Shown one piece after another: positions 58,600 to 64,000 of a stretch of 64,000 nucleotides of DNA. Position 1 is the first letter of the stretch, and each line of letters starts with the position of its first letter. The DNA is from Sipunculus nudus (lineage: Eukaryota; Annelida; Sipuncula; Golfingiida; Sipunculidae): NCBI GenBank assembly GCA_026874595.1, contig CM049313.1, positions 12,893,508 to 12,957,507 on the forward strand. The letters are read 5' to 3'. Under the pieces are notes generated by a model. It was not told where the DNA came from. It saw only the letters and a program-made list of their open reading frames with translations, and ran no database searches. The translations under genes were made by a program, and so were the position numbers.

Positions 58600-59070
58600 A
58601 TGATTGGGAGATCGCATCACATACGCACAGACGGACAACGTCTGGCGTGGCAGATACGGGCGTTTTGTTTACACAGTCGCGCGGACCTCGGCCTGTTTGT
58701 GACGAATTCCTGGTGAAGCGATACCTCCTCATCAAAATCAATATGATATTTAAAACAGGCCCTGTAGAAATCGACAATTTGAATAGTGACGTCAGTAACA
58801 CGCGTGAGACGGCCAGCCATATGGCGTGTGCAGGCCCGGAGGTCAGAGTGTCATGTATATTGTTTAATTGGACAGATACACTTGAGTGATAGCGATGCTG
58901 TCGTTGACGAGAGCAGGGCCCCATCATGCTAATAGCAGGCGTAGGCCGAGTACTACATATATACAGTATTGTTTTTAAAAAGTATTGTTGTTGTGCCGGT
59001 CTCATGGTGTGTACAACAGCTTTTTGTGTTTTCACTTGTACTGAAGCAGCCTGACAGCCAAGCTCGCAGC
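58600..59070 (+). promoter_or_regulatory. Possible promoter and 5' UTR of a plus-strand gene
   Basis: A GC-richer region with several CpG, a full CRE palindrome TGACGTCA at 58788-58795 and an ACGCGT beside it. CGGAG|GTCAGAG near 58840 is a donor-like site, and GTACTGAAGCAG before 59051 is an acceptor-like site. A 5' UTR intron of about 210 bases upstream of the ATG at 59071 is therefore possible. All inferred from motifs. Confidence 0.28.
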
Positions 59071-59117
59071 ATGTCCGACCAGGAAGCCGACATGGTCAGC
59101 AGCAAGGAGTTCCCCAG
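59071..59117 (+). CDS. Possible first coding exon, MSDQEADMVSSKEFP, gene unknown
   Basis: ATG at 59071 in a good context (GCAGCATGTCC) begins a 47-base open stretch. It ends at a consensus donor CCCCAG|GTCAGT, leaving phase 2. The acidic, serine-rich start is typical of cytosolic N-termini but matches no family I recognise. No following exon was found in 59118-64000, so it may belong to a gene leaving the window or be chance. Confidence 0.33.
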
Positions 59118-59939
59118 GTCAGTACATTGTCATTATACTGTATCACTCATACAGGTACAGCTTGTACATTTAGGACAGAACATTCAATTTACTGGGCGGC
59201 CTTCGGTGTAACACTTTTAAGCAAACATACCATGTTTAAACAGGTGTAACTTACAATTGTCCCGCCCTTACATAATTAATATATATAAATTTTGAGTACG
59301 CCTATAATTGTAGGTGTGTCATTAGTCAGGATATGATTTGTGACGATAAACGACAGATCCCGTATCTCTCCCCCACAAATCTTGTTTCTCCCCTAATTTA
59401 TTTTCTTACGAAATGATTCATGTTAATGTCTATGGCTGATATACATCAAATACAAGAACTGTAAAACTGGGGAGGGATGAGCGCGGAGGGTCGTATATAG
59501 TAGTTGAATAGGCCTATGGATAGTTCTGTTATAATATAAATAAAATTAGGCTGCAAATATTTAACAGATCTGTCTCGTATTTTTTTGGTTAAAAGTAAAA
59601 TGATTAAAATGTCTTCATGAAAGAATGTATATTTTATAATGTTTATTAATGTTTTATTTTTTTTATAAATACACTTATGTCGGTAACCATCGCTTGAATC
59701 CCAAGCCTTGGAATCCAGTATGACGCAGAGCCAGGTTTAACAAAAGAAGCCCCCCCCCCCCCCCTGTCGACTCCTTGTTCTCCCCTATCCCCAACACACA
59801 ACGATAAGTAATAAAGTAAACATTAAGTATCTGAAGGTTAAAATGCCCTTACTTCACATTATCTTTACAATCATTGGGGTTTACATCATGGGGTTGCCAA
59901 GAGTTAATTATTGAACTGAGATTATCTTTCAAACTCTCT

Positions 59940-59940
59940 C

Positions 59941-60032
<92 letters not shown>

Positions 60033-60060
60033 TATATTATATATTATAATATATTATATA
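59940..60060. repeat. (CT)n followed by (TA)n
   Basis: About 52 bases of CT directly joined to about 65 bases of TA/ATT. The same CT-to-TA junction recurs at 61110-61188. Confidence 0.95.
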
Positions 60061-60469
60061 TATATTATAATGTATATATTGTTCGAACACATATTAATTG
60101 ACGCAATTAAAAAAAATTATTCAGTAGGCCTGACAGGGCATGTGGTGTATTCATATGTTAACATAATTGAATACATAAATAAATATTATAAGAATGAATG
60201 TTTATGGTTGAGGATAATTTTGGAATGGCAGTGCTACGGCTATCAATGACTTCGGAAAGAAAAAAAAGTAACTTACAAAAAGCCTGTCAAACAACAAACA
60301 AACACTCATTCAAACCCACGCAAAAATTTACCACGGGACTTAACACCGTTTATCACAAAATTTACTCATGAACCGCAACTATTATACATCAGCCCGCGCT
60401 GTCTGTGCTACATTTAAACAATTTACGCGGTAATAGCTGTCGTCTGCTACATGATGGTCTGTGTTTACA

Positions 60470-60560
60470 CCAAGTCACGTGATCTGGCTACGTCACATGA
60501 GGGGCGCTTGACGCTCGCAAACGCATGCTGGGATAATCAGCAAAGCAGACGGACTGAATC
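60470..60560. promoter_or_regulatory. Cluster of E-box, CRE-like and GCATGCTGGGA motifs
   Basis: GTCACGTGAT (E-box), TACGTCA (half CRE) and GCATGCTGGGATAA lie within 60 bases in an otherwise AT-rich region. This resembles a compact promoter, but no exon could be attached to it. Confidence 0.22.
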
Positions 60561-60819
60561 ATATCTAGGCCGGGGTAAACATGTCTAAAACATACAGGCG
60601 GGATGGTGAACAAGTTAACTCCTGATACTTACACAGGTCAAATGTAATGCCATCGAGAACCAGCTCTTAAGTTTGTACATAATCAAAGATGGACAACTCG
60701 CCACCGCTGTCTCTCTCGCTGGTGTAAAACATATATAAGCATATTCCGTCCTCAAGTCAAATGTTGGTTTATATATAAAGAATGATACCGAGAACTCGTT
60801 TATATGTATATATATATGA

Positions 60820-61105
60820 GAGCGCCGTTTATCCGGACATCGTTTATCCGAAATAAAATTTATCCGTGATGGATAGTTAAGCATTAAGACCGTACATCCG
60901 ACATTTTCACAAAATTGAGCTGTCGACCTCAAATTTATTTTTATTGATAATACATCGTTATATTTACTTCCCGTCCAGACTAATGCATGAATCAACATCA
61001 CCGTGTGTACATTAATGACAATTGAGCACGGTTTGTACTTTAAATTCGACCATTTATCCGGATTTCGTAAAAAATCTTGTCCCCGATATGTTCGGATAAA
61101 TTGCG

Positions 61106-61110
<5 letters not shown>
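60820..61110. mobile_element. Possible pogo/Tigger-like MITE
   Basis: The ends GAGCGCCGTTTATCCGGACA and inverse of CGGATAAATTGCGCTTCACT form terminal inverted repeats of about 25 bases. The TTATCCG motif is repeated internally near both ends (CATCGTTTATCCGAA; ATTTATCCGG), as in pogo-group elements whose termini contain TTATCCG. It is flanked by (TA)n on the left and (CT)n on the right. No transposase. Confidence 0.5.

Positions 61111-61188
<78 letters not shown>
61110..61188. repeat. (CT)n followed by (TA)n
   Basis: Simple repeat adjoining the pogo-like element. Confidence 0.95.
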
Positions 61189-61196
<8 letters not shown>

Positions 61197-61319
61197 GAGC
61201 TTCGCCATGCGCTACATAGCATACGCTATTTACATGCATGTTATATATAACATTCACTTAAGGATCGGGTCTGATCCCTTGAAACAGTCTGTAGTGAATT
61301 TACAGTGTTGTTTTTCTAT

Positions 61320-61323
61320 CTTT

Positions 61324-61418
<95 letters not shown>

Positions 61419-61420
61419 AA
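61320..61420. repeat. (TCTA)n followed by (TA)n
   Basis: About ten TCTA units grade into about 60 bases of TA. Directly before it lies the diverged relative of the 41435-41552 palindrome. Confidence 0.95.
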
Positions 61421-61444
61421 TATTGAGCGTTTGCAATTTACCAC

Positions 61445-61680
61445 TGATTGCCACGATATGCTTGTGTTGCTGTGTGTCAAGGTTTTCAGTATAGACTTAA
61501 AAAAGTTATGCAAGTAGCCATGACATATATCTATATGTCTTGGTGCAAGCTTATTTTCGTATATATAGGAAAATTATGCACAAATGGCCATGACATGTAT
61601 CTTGACAAAAGATATTTTTGCGGATATTATGACATTTGCTTCCATGTGGCCATGACATAAATTTGCTATATGTATATTTT
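61445..61680. repeat. Degenerate tandem repeat, period about 62-70 bp, about 4 units
   Basis: GCCATGACAT recurs at 61517, 61587 and 61649, with GCCACGATAT at about 61450. Each is preceded by ATGCA/TTCCATG-like bases and followed by AT-rich sequence. Confidence 0.5.
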
Positions 61681-61699
61681 TGTAAACTATTTACAGGAC

Positions 61700-62585
61700 T
61701 GCGATGTACATTTGACTGTGCCATACAGTCTGTATGCAGTTTGGAAGGATGCAGGTTAACCTGCTCGTAAATTACACGCAGACCAGTCGTGACATAATGC
61801 GGACAGTATTTAGATGTTTTTTTGCGTGGGTGCCTGTTTTGCATATGATTATTGATAATACTCTCAACTTACTTATATCTATAATACTTTATGAACATTC
61901 GCCTAATTATGGACAGGAACATTCGTCATTTGCAGCGACATCTCATTCTCTTTGGAACTCGATCAAGTGAATAATTCTAATTAATAATGATGATGTTGTC
62001 TGCAATCTAAACGTAGGCCTACACTGATACACTGAATATTAATCGTTGCTGCTAGCAGAACGTGTCTACAGGTCCACTTCTATGGTAATACCTTGTCTGA
62101 AATGTCACATGCGTGTTGGTTTACATCTGATATTTTGTTCTTCAGTGACGTCATAGCCTCGTTTTGATTAAAACCATGCGGGTTAAGTGCACGTGCTTGA
62201 ACAATAATATCGGTACATGCATAACATCAACGCAGGTACGTAATGCCAATTACGACATTAAGGGTGACACAATGGCATAAATATAATACCAGAAAAAAAG
62301 CCTTTTGTTGAATTACACCAGGTGTTTGAAAGACACAGGCTGTTCTCGCTCACTTTGTATATACTTTTTTTTTATACGGTTTTGACTCCTATATATATCA
62401 GCAGATGTGTTCATCAGCGAACCCATAAACAAGACAGGACAAACCATTTGTTTTAATAAAGTATAAATATACTTGTTGTATGCTCATCAATCAGTTCATC
62501 GGATGTGTTGAAAGTCTTCAGGATAAAAGTAAAAAGGATAAAACCTCTCCAGGAAGCGTTCTGGTATTATTCAAGTAACAATGGT

Positions 62586-62660
<75 letters not shown>

Positions 62661-63035
62661 TCCGCTTTCGTAATACGCATAGTATTTGGACTGTAAAAAT
62701 TTCTTTATTTCTCCCGTGTGGATTTCAAATATTATTCCTTTGTTCTGTCATATTATGATAAGAACTTACTGCAAAGCTATCCTATTTGACGGACTTTTTC
62801 TTAGTATACCTGCAGCCCATGGGCGACCATTGATTTAAAACGGTATTACAACAAGTCAGCTTCTGTGAGGAAAAATACAGAGGAGTAATATACTAAGGGA
62901 TAAAGAAAGGACTACACAGATTGACTGTTATTACTGAGTAGTATTTATGCCCATGCAGTAAGACGCTAGATTTTTACATTCACTTACCATCCATTTCTTT
63001 CCTTCCATTCATTGACCATCTCTCACGTCACTTAA
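61700..63035. other. Gene-free stretch
   Basis: No gene recognised. It holds a CRE palindrome TGACGTCA at about 62144-62151 and a 70-base (TA)n tract at 62589-62658. Confidence 0.4.
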
Positions 63036-63039
63036 CTTC

Positions 63040-63480
63040 CTGTTAAGATTGTCTTCGCTTTGCTGTTCTATAAAATTTCGAAAAAGTTCTTTTTTTCATG
63101 CTTTGCCACTGGGCATTTGAAGGTTTACTTACTTGTTAAGATATTTTTTTAAGACAGTTTTTTAAATTTCAACCTCTGGCTATTATTTTCATGTAGGGAT
63201 TATAATCTGTTCCATGCTTCTTCTCTTGTTGACATTATATTTGCCATGCATATGCCATTCAGTCTTTTAAAGTCTTGGTTTCTTGTTAAGATTATATTTT
63301 CCATGTTTTTCCATCTAGTCTTAATCTTGTTTTCCAATTAATATTAACTTTGCCATGCTTGTCCATGGAGTTTTTAAAAACTTGCTCTCTTGATGAGATC
63401 ATTTTTGTCATGCTTTTTTTTTTTAGTTTTTTAAGGTCTTGATTTCCTGTTAAGATTTTCTTGCTAAGATTTTCTTCTTC
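63040..63480. repeat. Degenerate tandem repeat, period about 55 bp, at least 6 units
   Basis: T-rich plus-strand units of the form (TTTCTTGTTAAGATTATATT)(TGCCATGCTT)(TCCAT..AGT)(TTTTAAAGTCTTG). The best-preserved units begin at about 63220, 63278, 63330 and 63385. Earlier weaker units are near 63040 and 63140, and a final partial one ends near 63480. Confidence 0.7.
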
Positions 63481-64000
63481 AAATCTTGCTATTCGAGGTC
63501 CCTAATAACGAGGATCAGTCTTTTTCCATTTATTTTTGTTCCTTTTATTTTGAGGTTACAAGTGAAAGTGTATCACGTGTCTTCTACATATTTTGCTCGG
63601 ACACCGAGAGCGGATTCAGCATCACAGATTTTAAAAAAATCCGGTTAGAACATGCGGTTTTTTAAATATTTTCCCTTGGGCCAAAATATATTTGAATAAT
63701 TTTTATTTATGACTGTGACATACTAGTGTTTTATATATATTGTGACTTGAAGTCACCATAAGCAGTTTAAAATGAGTATCCCCACCTGGTTGATCATATT
63801 TATAGTTATACCCGTGACAGCTTTCTGGAATCTGGAATTTTTATTGGAACAGTTACCTAACCTTAGATTGTACATATAACCAGCCTTAATTGAATGTCAT
63901 ATATAAGACACTAGAATTTACACTTTTATTCATCACTTGGGATTTTAATGTTATTTTTTATCTGAGACCACTGATTGAGTGTTTCTCTGATAACAGAAGG

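Noticed and set aside
58598-59035. 145-codon minus-strand open frame
   Set aside because: No domain or splice support; overlaps the putative promoter and 5' UTR on the other strand.

Overview
This window looks like nuclear DNA from a marine invertebrate animal. It is AT-rich and intron-rich, and packed with (TA)n, (CT)n and poly-G/C tracts, short inverted-repeat elements, tRNA-derived SINEs and broken LINE retrotransposons. Its protein-coding content is ordinary metazoan: an adhesion-GPCR-type Calx-beta receptor and a prominin. Some repeat motifs recall lophotrochozoan (mollusc or brachiopod) genomes, but no single sequence here fixes the phylum. Nothing suggests bacterial, viral or plasmid DNA.

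Layout. (1) 1-9331, minus strand: the 5' coding part of a very large Calx-beta receptor gene, best matched to ADGRV1 (VLGR1/GPR98). Seven exons can be chained with canonical splice sites and consistent phases. They give 526 codons: a signal peptide, four Calx-beta domains and the start of a fifth. Two further very small exons are tentative, and the gene continues past base 1. Its introns hold a 22-bp minisatellite (about 600-1400), a SINE (3701-3986), a TA-flanked MITE (6448-6892) and a 52-bp tandem repeat that copies the exon 5 splice acceptor (about 5545-5745). (2) 9332-24350: no gene I can name. A 5'-truncated CR1/L2-type LINE on the minus strand (14748-16292) is the only long coding remnant. 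(3) 24353-27085, minus strand: a prominin-family gene. Almost the whole five-transmembrane protein (765 codons) lies in a single exon between a 258-nt intron and a downstream donor. (4) 27086-58500: mostly repeats. These include a hAT-type MITE with a near-perfect 8-bp target duplication (27370-27831), a second copy of the SINE (29352-29618), a 1.2-kb tandem duplication (35833-38336), LINE fragments (38640-38945, 51450-52740), hairpin elements (40133-40211, 41435-41552), palindromic elements, and several dispersed families with two or three copies in the window. (5) 58600-59120: a possible promoter and first coding exon of a plus-strand gene that would run out of the window. The remainder is microsatellites and degenerate tandem repeats (61450-61680, 63040-63480).

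The two recognised genes are both membrane proteins on the minus strand. ADGRV1 and prominins are both linked in other animals to sensory or ciliary/microvillar membranes, but nothing here shows a functional link between them. I found no convincing new biological system. The most interesting observations are the near-intronless prominin, the intronic minisatellite carrying decoy splice acceptors, and the dense network of related palindromic repeat families.
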